A model generated the notes under the pieces. That model made no database searches. It worked only from the letters and a program-made list of their open reading frames with translations, and was not told the DNA's origin. A stretch of 5,203 bases of DNA, from assembly GCA_947427325.1 (NCBI GenBank), contig CANEHP010000159.1, forward strand, positions 1 through 5,203. The letters are read 5' to 3'. Position numbers and translations under genes: made by a program. This document shows positions 1 through 5,203 of the stretch, piece by piece; position 1 is the first letter of the stretch; each line of letters starts with the position of its first letter. This DNA comes from an uncultured Clostridia bacterium (GTDB lineage: Bacteria; Bacillota; Clostridia; Oscillospirales; Ruminococcaceae).

Positions 1-1
1 T

Positions 2-55
2 CGACAAAATTTGCTCGAAAATCTGCGCACCATTCCTATGAGAACAAGTTCTTAA
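2..55 (+). CDS. possible C-terminal end of an unidentified gene (partial)
   Basis: Reading from base 2, 17 sense codons run to a TAA at 53-55, giving a short tail that ends in IPMRTSS. The gene would begin before the window. The main support is position: its stop codon lies directly against the terminator hairpin that starts at 56, as expected for the end of a transcription unit. The fragment is too short to assign to a family. Another + frame (from base 1) is also open through this stretch, so coding is not proven. Confidence 0.35.
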   Translation, partial: RQNLLENLRTIPMRTSS

Positions 56-88
56 AAAAACACAGTTGTTTTGAACAGCTGTGTTTTT
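56..88. terminator. bidirectional intrinsic terminator
   Basis: A 15-bp stem pairs 56-70 with 74-88 around a 3-nt loop (TTG), with one G-U pair (66/78). The outer five pairs are all A-T, so the hairpin has a T run on the + strand (84-88) and an A run on the left (54-60) that reads as T on the - strand. It can therefore stop transcription from either side. It separates the possible upstream gene from the promoter of the response regulator. Confidence 0.85.
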
Positions 89-99
89 ATTCTGAGAAT
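89..99. promoter_or_regulatory. small palindrome upstream of the response regulator promoter
   Basis: ATTCT-G-AGAAT is a perfect 5-1-5 inverted repeat lying about 21 nt upstream of the -35 box at 121. A related 5-2-5 repeat, AGAAC-AA-GTTCT, lies at 41-52. Position and symmetry would fit a regulator site, for example autoregulation by the response regulator, but such short palindromes occur by chance in AT-rich DNA. Confidence 0.2.
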
Positions 100-120
100 A
101 TGCTCCAATATATTTTTTTC

Positions 121-149
121 TTGCAACAAAATAAACTTTATGATATACT
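121..149 (+). promoter_or_regulatory. sigma-A-type promoter of the response regulator gene
   Basis: A -35 box TTGCAA (121-126) and a -10 box TATACT (144-149) are separated by 17 nt, and the TG at 141-142 forms an extended -10. A T-rich tract (112-119) sits just upstream. Transcription would start near 156, leaving a leader of about 40 nt before the ATG at 196. The promoter lies inside the longer open frame that begins upstream, which argues against any start before 196. Confidence 0.7.
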
Positions 150-195
150 GAATTATACAAAAATCTCTTTATCGTATGAAAAGGAAAAAATAAAA

Positions 196-867
196 ATGTA
201 CAAAATAATGATAATAGAAGATGACGAAAGCTTAGCCGCAGAAATGAAAAAGCAGATAGAGTCCTGGGGCAACGAGGTAAACTGTGTAAGAGAATTTCGC
301 AATATTATTCCCGCCTTTACAGCTTATGACCCCCATATGGTACTGATGGATATAACCCTGCCCTTTTACAACGGTTATCATTGGTGCAGCGAGATACGGA
401 AAATATCCAATGTGCCTATTATTTTTATTTCCTCGGCGTCGGATAATATGAATATTGTAATGGCAATGAATATGGGCGGCGATGACTTTATTCCAAAACC
501 CATAGATTTAAGCGTAATGATGGCGAAGGTAGGGGCGGTTTTGCGGCGCACATATGATTTGGCGGGAAAAATTCCCGTATTGGAGCACAAGGGGGCAGTT
601 CTTAACTTAAACGACGCTTCTTTAAATTATAACGGACAGCGAATAGAGCTTACAAAAAACGAGTTCAGAATTTTGCAGACGCTGATGGAAAACAAGTGCA
701 AAGCGGTAAGCCGTGATACTTTGATGATAAAGCTGTGGCAGATGGATTCATATGTGGAGGAAAACACCCTTACCGTAAATGTCACAAGGCTGCGTAAAAA
801 GTTAGAGAGCGCAGGCTTAAAGGACTTTATTGTCACTAAGGTGGGGCTTGGATACATTATCGAATAA
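196..867 (+). CDS. OmpR-family response regulator, BceR/GraR-like
   Basis: This is a 223-residue two-component response regulator with a receiver domain (about 1-118) and an OmpR/PhoB winged-helix DNA-binding domain (about 128-223). All receiver landmarks are visible: acidic pocket E8-D9-D10, phospho-acceptor D52 in VLMDITLP, switch serine at 79/80, and K101-P102. The C-terminal domain shows the ELTKNEFRIL entry, a likely recognition helix around 190-203 (NTLTVNVTRLRKKL) and the final wing VGLGYI. The receiver most resembles the BceR/GraR branch, which controls peptide-antibiotic detoxification ABC transporters in Firmicutes. Start 196 is chosen because it follows the promoter and an AAGG site (181-184) and gives the standard family N-terminus. 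The frame is open back to base 1, but those codons cover a terminator and a promoter. No kinase or BceAB transporter is adjacent, so partner and target are unknown. BceR assignment is by resemblance; OmpR family is certain. Confidence 0.92.
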   Translation: MYKIMIIEDDESLAAEMKKQIESWGNEVNCVREFRNIIPAFTAYDPHMVLMDITLPFYNGYHWCSEIRKISNVPIIFISSASDNMNIVMAMNMGGDDFIPKPIDLSVMMAKVGAVLRRTYDLAGKIPVLEHKGAVLNLNDASLNYNGQRIELTKNEFRILQTLMENKCKAVSRDTLMIKLWQMDSYVEENTLTVNVTRLRKKLESAGLKDFIVTKVGLGYIIE

Positions 868-888
868 TAAAAAATGACGTCCATGGCT

Positions 889-916
889 TTGACTTGTCTG
901 TGAAAAGACTTATAAT
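889..916 (+). promoter_or_regulatory. sigma-A-type promoter of the radical SAM gene
   Basis: TTGACT (889-894) and a perfect TATAAT (911-916) are separated by 16 nt. A second TATAAT lies at 923-928 but has no well-spaced -35. The promoter sits in the 101-nt gap after the response regulator, in which I see no terminator, so read-through from that gene could add to expression. The predicted start of transcription, near 923, gives a leader of about 46 nt. Confidence 0.7.
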
Positions 917-957
917 AAGTATTATAATTATATTTTTAAAAAAGAAACACTGCTATC

Positions 958-963
958 GGGAGG
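958..963 (+). promoter_or_regulatory. ribosome binding site fixing the radical SAM start
   Basis: GGGAGG stands 5 nt before the ATG at 969. It decides between this start and an in-frame ATG at 894, which would add 25 residues, overlaps the -35 box and has no comparable site. Confidence 0.85.
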
Positions 964-968
964 TACTT

Positions 969-1589
969 ATGACAATTTTTTACAAATTTGACGGAAAGCT
1001 GTATGCCAACATAACAAATCAATGTCCATGCCGCTGTTCCTTTTGTATAAGAAAAAACGGTGACGGCGTAGGCGACAGCGACAGTCTGTGGCTGGAAAAA
1101 GAACCGAGCTATGAAGAAATAATATCCGCCTTTGACAGCTTTGACAAGACGGGGCTTGACGAGCTGGTGTTCTGCGGTTATGGCGAACCCATGATGAGAG
1201 CTGATATTTTGGTGTCGACAGCCGATTATGTTAAAGAGCATACAAATATGAAAATACGCATTAACACCAACGGGCTTATTGCTTTTATGAATCCTCTTTT
1301 TGATATTTCCTCTTTAAAGTACAAAATAGATAAGATTTCCATCAGCTTAAACGCATCAAATCCCGATAAATATTATCAGATAACCAACTCAAAATACGGC
1401 TTGCCTTCCTATAACTCTATGCTTAATTTTGCCATAAGGGTTCAGGAGTATGTTCCCGATGTTTCCTTTACTATTGTTGATTATGATCTTGACGAGGAGG
1501 AAATCGAAAAATGCAGGGAAAGGGCGGCGGACTGCGGCATTCCTTTAAGAATAAGGCATTATGTCAGCGATAATGTGAAATATGAATAA
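969..1589 (+). CDS. small radical SAM protein, TatD-linked type
   Basis: This 206-residue protein is a compact radical SAM enzyme. The [4Fe-4S]-binding CX3CX2C motif is C19-C23-C26, within NQCPCRCSFCIRK; an additional cysteine, C21, lies inside it. Further core elements are the SAM-contacting GYGEP (70-74), RINTNG (97-102) and SISLNA (124-129). The pattern CSFCIRK...DGVG...LWLEKEP, then VFCGYGEP and RINTNG, matches my memory of the family annotated as TatD-linked radical SAM protein (TIGR04038), found in Clostridia next to or fused with TatD-family nucleases. Its substrate is not known, to my knowledge. No extra iron-sulfur domain such as SPASM follows the core, and its length is that of a minimal single-domain member. 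It has its own promoter and terminator, so it is probably monocistronic. No tatD gene is visible here, although the gene ending before the window cannot be identified. Confidence 0.9.
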   Translation: MTIFYKFDGKLYANITNQCPCRCSFCIRKNGDGVGDSDSLWLEKEPSYEEIISAFDSFDKTGLDELVFCGYGEPMMRADILVSTADYVKEHTNMKIRINTNGLIAFMNPLFDISSLKYKIDKISISLNASNPDKYYQITNSKYGLPSYNSMLNFAIRVQEYVPDVSFTIVDYDLDEEEIEKCRERAADCGIPLRIRHYVSDNVKYE

Positions 1590-1592
1590 ATT

Positions 1593-1628
1593 AAAATAAT
1601 GTTTTGCTGAAAAGCAGAACATTATTTT
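1593..1628. terminator. bidirectional intrinsic terminator between convergent genes
   Basis: A 16-bp stem pairs 1593-1608 with 1613-1628 around a GAAA tetraloop, with one G-U pair (1604/1617). The outer A4/T4 pairs supply a T tract on both strands (TTTTT at 1625-1629 on +). It begins 3 nt after the stop of the radical SAM gene and lies 26 nt beyond the end of the leftward operon, so it would serve both. Confidence 0.9.
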
Positions 1629-1654
1629 TGATAACAGCGGCTTTGCAAAAGGAT

Positions 1655-2857
1655 CTACTTGCACATATTAAGCTTTAAAAGATTGCTTTCGTCCTCTGAA
1701 AACGTAATCACATTGTAAACAAAAAGCATTTGGTCATAATCCTCTATCGGAGTCATTGTCCTAAAATCGGTGTTAATATATCTTAAATCTATCATAGTAA
1801 CCTTTTGATATTCCTTTGACAAAAAGGGAACTAAGCAATGCGCATAGCTGTCCTTGATAACAAGCAGCGACCTGTGGGTTTTGGCGTTTGGATTTTCAAT
1901 AGTGACTAAGGGAGAATTTTGCCCTAAGAACGACGAATACTTATCCTTAACATCAAGAAATTCTCTGAAATACAGGCTGTCATATTCATCGTAATTTACC
2001 CTGCCGCTTTTGGTATCATAATCCTTAAAAACAGAAACCTTGACCTGCGGTTCGTTTTCCTTTAACGTATAATAATCAATGACATCGGGAGTTATGCTTG
2101 AATCTAAGGTTTTTGAGAACAGTGTTCCACGAAAGCTGTCGGAAGCCTGTTCAATATTAAAATCATCATATACGGAAGCAGTATAGCCCAATTCGTCAGC
2201 TGCCGCCCGGTATGCCAGAAAAGCTCCGTAGGAGGTCCAATGATGGTCGGTGCGGTAATAAATGTAGGAGTCTTTATTTTCGTTTAAGGCTGAATAAATA
2301 TCTATTGTTTTGATACTTTCGTTTAAATCTGAATACAGCTTATCTATAAAATTCTTTTGACTGTCCACTTCGGCAAAGCTTGGAACATTTTCCCCATATA
2401 TTTCCTGTGCATTTGGGGCTAACATAAAATAGCAAGGAGCTTGCGGATTGTTTTTAACAAAGTTGTTTACTGCGTTAAGGTTTTTGCTGTAAATCTCCCC
2501 GTCATATCCTTTCCAAATCTGCATCATCATATTGTTATTAACAAAAACGCCGTTGTTTTCGGTTTTGCCCAATAATTTATCGGCGGTATTTTTAATGGCT
2601 ATCCATTCTTCTCTGCCGTAAAATCTGTCGGAAAGCCACTCGTCAAAGCCTTCCATAAACTTTTCGTCCTTATAGCTTTCAAAGGACAGCTTGGGAAATG
2701 CCGAAAGGTAGCGGTTCTCGTTTTCGGAAAAGGGCTTCGGCTCAGGAGGATTAAATATCAGCGTAAGAATGGGCATTGCCGCCAAAAACAGCGCAAAAAG
2801 CGCAATCATAATTATTTTGTAGGGCTTTATTTTATTTGCTTTTAATGATTTTTTCAT
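1655..2857 (-). CDS. DHHW family / AlgJ-AlgX-like membrane-anchored protein
   Basis: This 400-residue protein has a basic N-terminus and one hydrophobic segment (about 14-36), which suggests a signal anchor with the rest outside the membrane. The signature is YRTDHHWTSYGA, with D204-H205-H206-W207. A later LLVIKDSYAH supplies S337 after D336. In the related AlgJ/AlgX proteins an Asp-X-His pair and a downstream Ser form an SGNH-like catalytic triad; here D204, H206 and S337 are the likely equivalents. The entry RYLSAFPKLSFE (49-60) and the DEWLSDRFYGR region (72-82) are also typical. Such proteins work with an MBOAT partner to O-acetylate an exported polysaccharide or wall polymer, and that partner ends 42 nt upstream. 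An AAAGGTG site (2863-2868) precedes the ATG with good spacing. The polymer substrate cannot be read from the sequence, and whether it acts as transferase or esterase is open. Confidence 0.88.
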   Translation of the reverse strand: MKKSLKANKIKPYKIIMIALFALFLAAMPILTLIFNPPEPKPFSENENRYLSAFPKLSFESYKDEKFMEGFDEWLSDRFYGREEWIAIKNTADKLLGKTENNGVFVNNNMMMQIWKGYDGEIYSKNLNAVNNFVKNNPQAPCYFMLAPNAQEIYGENVPSFAEVDSQKNFIDKLYSDLNESIKTIDIYSALNENKDSYIYYRTDHHWTSYGAFLAYRAAADELGYTASVYDDFNIEQASDSFRGTLFSKTLDSSITPDVIDYYTLKENEPQVKVSVFKDYDTKSGRVNYDEYDSLYFREFLDVKDKYSSFLGQNSPLVTIENPNAKTHRSLLVIKDSYAHCLVPFLSKEYQKVTMIDLRYINTDFRTMTPIEDYDQMLFVYNVITFSEDESNLLKLNMCK

Positions 2858-2899
2858 AATTCACCTTTCAAAACAGGAAAAATAGCTTGCAGCGGAAAA

Positions 2900-4309
2900 T
2901 CAGAAGTTAAAGTACAAAAACGGGTTGTAGGTTGCGTCTGCAAGATATGCGGTTGAAAGAATAAGCACTCCGAATTTTGCAAAGGGAGTTGAATAATTTA
3001 TAAGCTTGGGAGTTTTTTCTCTTGCTCTGTCAAAGAACCTCTTTGACAAATCGGTGCAGCCGAATAGGGCAATTAAAAGAATAATTCCGTAATTTATTAA
3101 GAAATACATGCCCTGATTGTCCCAAAGCACACCGTTTCCGCCGAACATAGCTCCCATATATCCAAAGGCAGTGGGCAAATCCGCCGTATCGAAAAGCACC
3201 CAGCCCAATATAACCAAAAGCATTGTATATAAATGAGAGAAAAAGGCGGGTATTCTCTCCAAAAGCCTGCTTAAAAACAGCTTTTCCAAAATAATCAATA
3301 TGCCGTAAAATACGCCCCAAAGGATAAAGTTCCAGCTTGCGCCGTGCCAGATACCTGTAAGCAGCCATACAACGGCCAAATTCATAAGGGTTTTTTTTAT
3401 GCCTCTTCTGCTGCCGCCCAAGGGGAAGTATACATAGCTTTTAAACCATGAGCCTAAGGTAATATGCCACCTGCGCCAAAACTCGCTTATATTTTTGGAC
3501 TGATACGGATAATTAAAGTTTTGCGGGAAGTAAAAGCCCATCATTTTACCCAAGCCTATAGCCATATCGGAATAGCCCGAAAAATCAAAGTAAATCTGTA
3601 AGGTAAAGGCAATAATTCCCAGCCATGCCGTCAGCGCCGAAAGCTCTCCTGCGGATATCTCCTTAACGGCTGTCCAAAGCATGCCTATGTTATTGGCAAT
3701 AAGCACCTTTTTTCCCACGCCTGTTATAAAGGTAACAATGCCGCTGTAAATACAGTCTGTATCTATGGTTCTGCTGTCCAGCTCTGCGGCTATATCATCG
3801 TATCTTACAATAGGACCTGCCACAATCTGAGGGAACAGAGTAACAAAGGCGGCAAAGGAAATGGGGTTTTTCTGCACCTTCACCTTGCCTAAGTACATAT
3901 CGATGGTATAGGACATGGATTGGAAGGTGAAAAAGCTTATACCTATCGGAAGCGGTAAAGCATGGGCGGGATCATAGAGGGAAGTGCCGAAAATTCCATC
4001 AATGTTCTGCAAAATAAAGCCGCTGTACTTAAACACGCCTAAAAGACCTAAATTCATTACCAAGGAGACAAGCAAGCATATCAGCCTTACAGCTTTTTTA
4101 TCATTAAATTTGTCGATCAGAAGTCCCGCCGTGTAATCTATAAGTGTGGATATTATCATTATAACCACATACACAGGCTCTCCCCATGCGTAAAACACAA
4201 GTCCGCTGATAAGGATAAACAGGTTTTTAAGCCGCTTTGGCGCAAGATAATAGATCAGCAGAACTACGGGGAGAAAAATAAACATAAATGTTAAGCTGGA
4301 AAAGACCAT
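2900..4309 (-). CDS. MBOAT family O-acyltransferase, AlgI/PatA-like
   Basis: This 469-residue polytopic membrane protein has roughly ten or more hydrophobic segments spread over its whole length. The MBOAT core is clear: LPLPIGISFFTFQSMSY (118-134), FPQIVAGPIVRY (159-170), FDFSGYSDMAIGLG (241-254), FWRRWHITLGSWFKSYVYFP (277-296) and LLTGIWHGASWNFILWG (316-332). H282 and H322 are the two conserved histidines; H322 lies in the WHG motif that is essential in AlgI. The family passes acyl groups, usually acetyl, across the membrane to extracytoplasmic acceptors. Length is normal for AlgI-like proteins and the C-terminus (NPFLYFNF) is typical and intact. The start is preceded by AAGAGGAT (4318-4325), which overlaps the stop codon of the Toprim gene 14 nt upstream, suggesting translational coupling. 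With the DHHW gene next to it, a two-protein O-acetylation module is the best reading. DltB is less likely because no dltA, dltC or dltD is visible. Confidence 0.95.
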   Translation of the reverse strand: MVFSSLTFMFIFLPVVLLIYYLAPKRLKNLFILISGLVFYAWGEPVYVVIMIISTLIDYTAGLLIDKFNDKKAVRLICLLVSLVMNLGLLGVFKYSGFILQNIDGIFGTSLYDPAHALPLPIGISFFTFQSMSYTIDMYLGKVKVQKNPISFAAFVTLFPQIVAGPIVRYDDIAAELDSRTIDTDCIYSGIVTFITGVGKKVLIANNIGMLWTAVKEISAGELSALTAWLGIIAFTLQIYFDFSGYSDMAIGLGKMMGFYFPQNFNYPYQSKNISEFWRRWHITLGSWFKSYVYFPLGGSRRGIKKTLMNLAVVWLLTGIWHGASWNFILWGVFYGILIILEKLFLSRLLERIPAFFSHLYTMLLVILGWVLFDTADLPTAFGYMGAMFGGNGVLWDNQGMYFLINYGIILLIALFGCTDLSKRFFDRAREKTPKLINYSTPFAKFGVLILSTAYLADATYNPFLYFNF

Positions 4310-4323
4310 ATAATAAAATCCTC

Positions 4324-4911
4324 TTATTCAATTTCCTTTAAAGCATTTTTGTATTCGTCCAATGAATACATACTGTTTAGCACCTCTAACAAGCAGGTTA
4401 CAGACAGCATTTCTGGAAGGGAGAGCTTTTTCAGCAGCTTTTTCCTTTTTGCCTCGCTGCCTTCTCTGCCCATAAGCATATCATCGTACAGCATAATTCT
4501 TGTGATTTCGTCCCTGCGGCTTTTTTCCGTGTTTTCCGAAACTATTCCCGCTTTTTCAAAGGCGTCCTTCAGTATATCGGCACTGATACCCTCTACGCCC
4601 AATTTTCCTTCTTTTGAAGGAACGACCTTGCGTTTTTCCTTGCCGAATATATCGGGTATATAAATATTTGTGATTTTGCCCTTTTGTGTACAGCCTCTTA
4701 TATAATTCCGTATCTTAAAGCCTGCGCTGTCGCTGTCGGTAAGTATTATTATTCCCTGATTTTCCGCCAGCCTGCGTATCAAGGCTGTTTTTTCCTTATC
4801 TTTAAATATGGAAAATCCGTTGGTTGTGATTATTAAGCCGTCAATAATCGAGGAAAGCTTTATTTTATCATATTTCCCCTCAACAATAACAGCTTGCTTG
4901 ACCTTTATCAT
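4324..4911 (-). CDS. Toprim-domain protein, RNase M5-like
   Basis: This 195-residue protein has an N-terminal Toprim domain (about 5-88) with the metal-binding glutamate E11 in VIVEGKYDK and the acidic pair D59/D61 in IILTDSDSAG. GKLGVEG (103-108 region) follows, then a helical C-terminal domain (about 130-195) whose MLMGREGSEAKRKKLLKKL pattern resembles the RNase M5 C-terminal domain (formerly DUF4093). RNase M5 matures 5S rRNA in Firmicutes and is of about this length. Differences from my memory of Bacillus RNase M5 are EGKYD for EGRDD and DSD for DPD, and the gene is beside holA rather than ksgA/rsmA. It may therefore be a separate clostridial subfamily, so I give no gene symbol. GAGG (4918-4921) precedes the ATG by 6 nt and overlaps the stop of holA; the gap is 9 nt, so coupling is likely. 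Confidence 0.85.
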   Translation of the reverse strand: MIKVKQAVIVEGKYDKIKLSSIIDGLIITTNGFSIFKDKEKTALIRRLAENQGIIILTDSDSAGFKIRNYIRGCTQKGKITNIYIPDIFGKEKRKVVPSKEGKLGVEGISADILKDAFEKAGIVSENTEKSRRDEITRIMLYDDMLMGREGSEAKRKKLLKKLSLPEMLSVTCLLEVLNSMYSLDEYKNALKEIE

Positions 4912-4920
4912 TATTTGCCC

Positions 4921-5203
4921 TCATATAATTGTCATAAGCTTTAAAACCGTTTCTTCAAGCAATATCCTGCCGTCGATTTTAACGGATTTAAGCTTGGTAT
5001 CTGTATCATAAATAATATTTACCGCATTTCTTAAAGCCTTGATATCTGTCGATTTCGCCTGATTATACTTTGTTTGAGCAAAATACAGTCTTGTGCTTGC
5101 ATATTTGTTGTCGGCAGCCACTTGATTAAAGGAAATATTTGAATTTATTGCGGCTTTATACATATATAATTCCGCATAAGCCGAAGCAAGAGCCGCCAAA
5201 ATT
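4921..5203 (-). CDS. holA: DNA polymerase III subunit delta, C-terminal part (partial)
   Basis: This frame is open to the window edge and ends at TGA (4921-4923), giving 93 C-terminal residues; the N-terminal and middle domains lie beyond 5203. The pattern AALASAYAELYMYKAA, then a stretch rich in Y/F and K, then YDTDTKLKSVKIDGRILLEE fits the C-terminal helical domain of the delta subunit, where an ETD-LKSG-D-LLE-like motif is common. Delta is the clamp-loader subunit that opens the beta sliding clamp. The codon at 5197-5199 is TTG preceded by an in-frame ATT, so it encodes an internal Leu and is not a start. It is the first visible gene of the leftward operon; the promoter is outside the window. 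Confidence 0.82.
   Translation of the reverse strand, partial: ILAALASAYAELYMYKAAINSNISFNQVAADNKYASTRLYFAQTKYNQAKSTDIKALRNAVNIIYDTDTKLKSVKIDGRILLEETVLKLMTII

Noticed and set aside
1..195. Extension of the response regulator frame back to base 100 or to the window start (the frame is open from base 1).
   Set aside because: This stretch holds a strong terminator (56-88) and a well-spaced promoter (121-149), and codons before 196 do not resemble a receiver domain; the family N-terminus begins at 196.
894..968. Earlier ATG at 894 for the radical SAM gene.
   Set aside because: It overlaps the -35 box of the likely promoter, lacks a comparable ribosome binding site, and adds 25 residues rich in Ile and Lys that are not part of the family; GGGAGG fixes the start at 969.
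936..1241. Open frame of 101 codons on the - strand across the radical SAM gene.
   Set aside because: It lies antisense to a clear enzyme gene, shows no family features and covers that gene's promoter region end; it is a shadow frame.
4349..4663. Open frame of 104 codons on the + strand across the Toprim gene.
   Set aside because: It is rich in Ser, Phe and Ile as expected from the complement of a Lys/Glu-rich gene, and the - strand protein has clear Toprim motifs.
5197..5199. A start codon (TTG on the - strand) for a short 92-residue gene.
   Set aside because: The frame continues upstream to the window edge and the residues match the interior of HolA, so this is an internal leucine codon of a truncated gene.

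Overview
The window is AT-rich with strong Shine-Dalgarno sites. Its gene families point to a Gram-positive anaerobe of the Clostridia: a BceR-like response regulator, a TatD-linked-type radical SAM protein, an RNase M5-like Toprim protein and a Firmicutes-style HolA tail. An Oscillospirales/Ruminococcus-like gut bacterium would fit. This assignment is an inference from families and base composition, because there is no rRNA or other phylogenetic marker here.

Left part (1-1630, + strand). The window opens with what may be the last 17 codons of a gene ending at 55, followed by a strong bidirectional hairpin terminator (56-88). A good sigma-A-type promoter (121-149, extended -10) then drives a 223-residue OmpR/BceR-type response regulator (196-867). 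No histidine kinase or ABC transporter follows it. After a second near-consensus promoter (889-916) comes a small radical SAM protein (969-1589) with a strong ribosome binding site. A 16-bp GAAA-loop hairpin (1593-1628) ends this gene and also serves the convergent operon from the right.

Right part (1655-5203, - strand). Four genes are read leftwards with gaps of 9, 14 and 42 nt, so they are probably co-transcribed. In order of transcription they are the C-terminal part of the DNA polymerase III delta subunit (holA, cut by the window edge), an RNase M5-like Toprim protein, an AlgI/PatA-type MBOAT acyltransferase, and a membrane-anchored DHHW/AlgJ-like protein. The last two form a recognisable pair. 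The MBOAT would move acyl (probably acetyl) groups across the membrane, and the DHHW protein would help place them on an extracytoplasmic polymer. Here that envelope-modification pair sits directly behind replication and RNA-processing type genes.

I see no mobile element, CRISPR array, tRNA or rRNA. No wholly new system is evident. The most interesting points are the operon mix of holA, Toprim and O-acylation genes, the divergent RNase M5-like protein, and two signalling/enzymatic genes standing without their usual partners.
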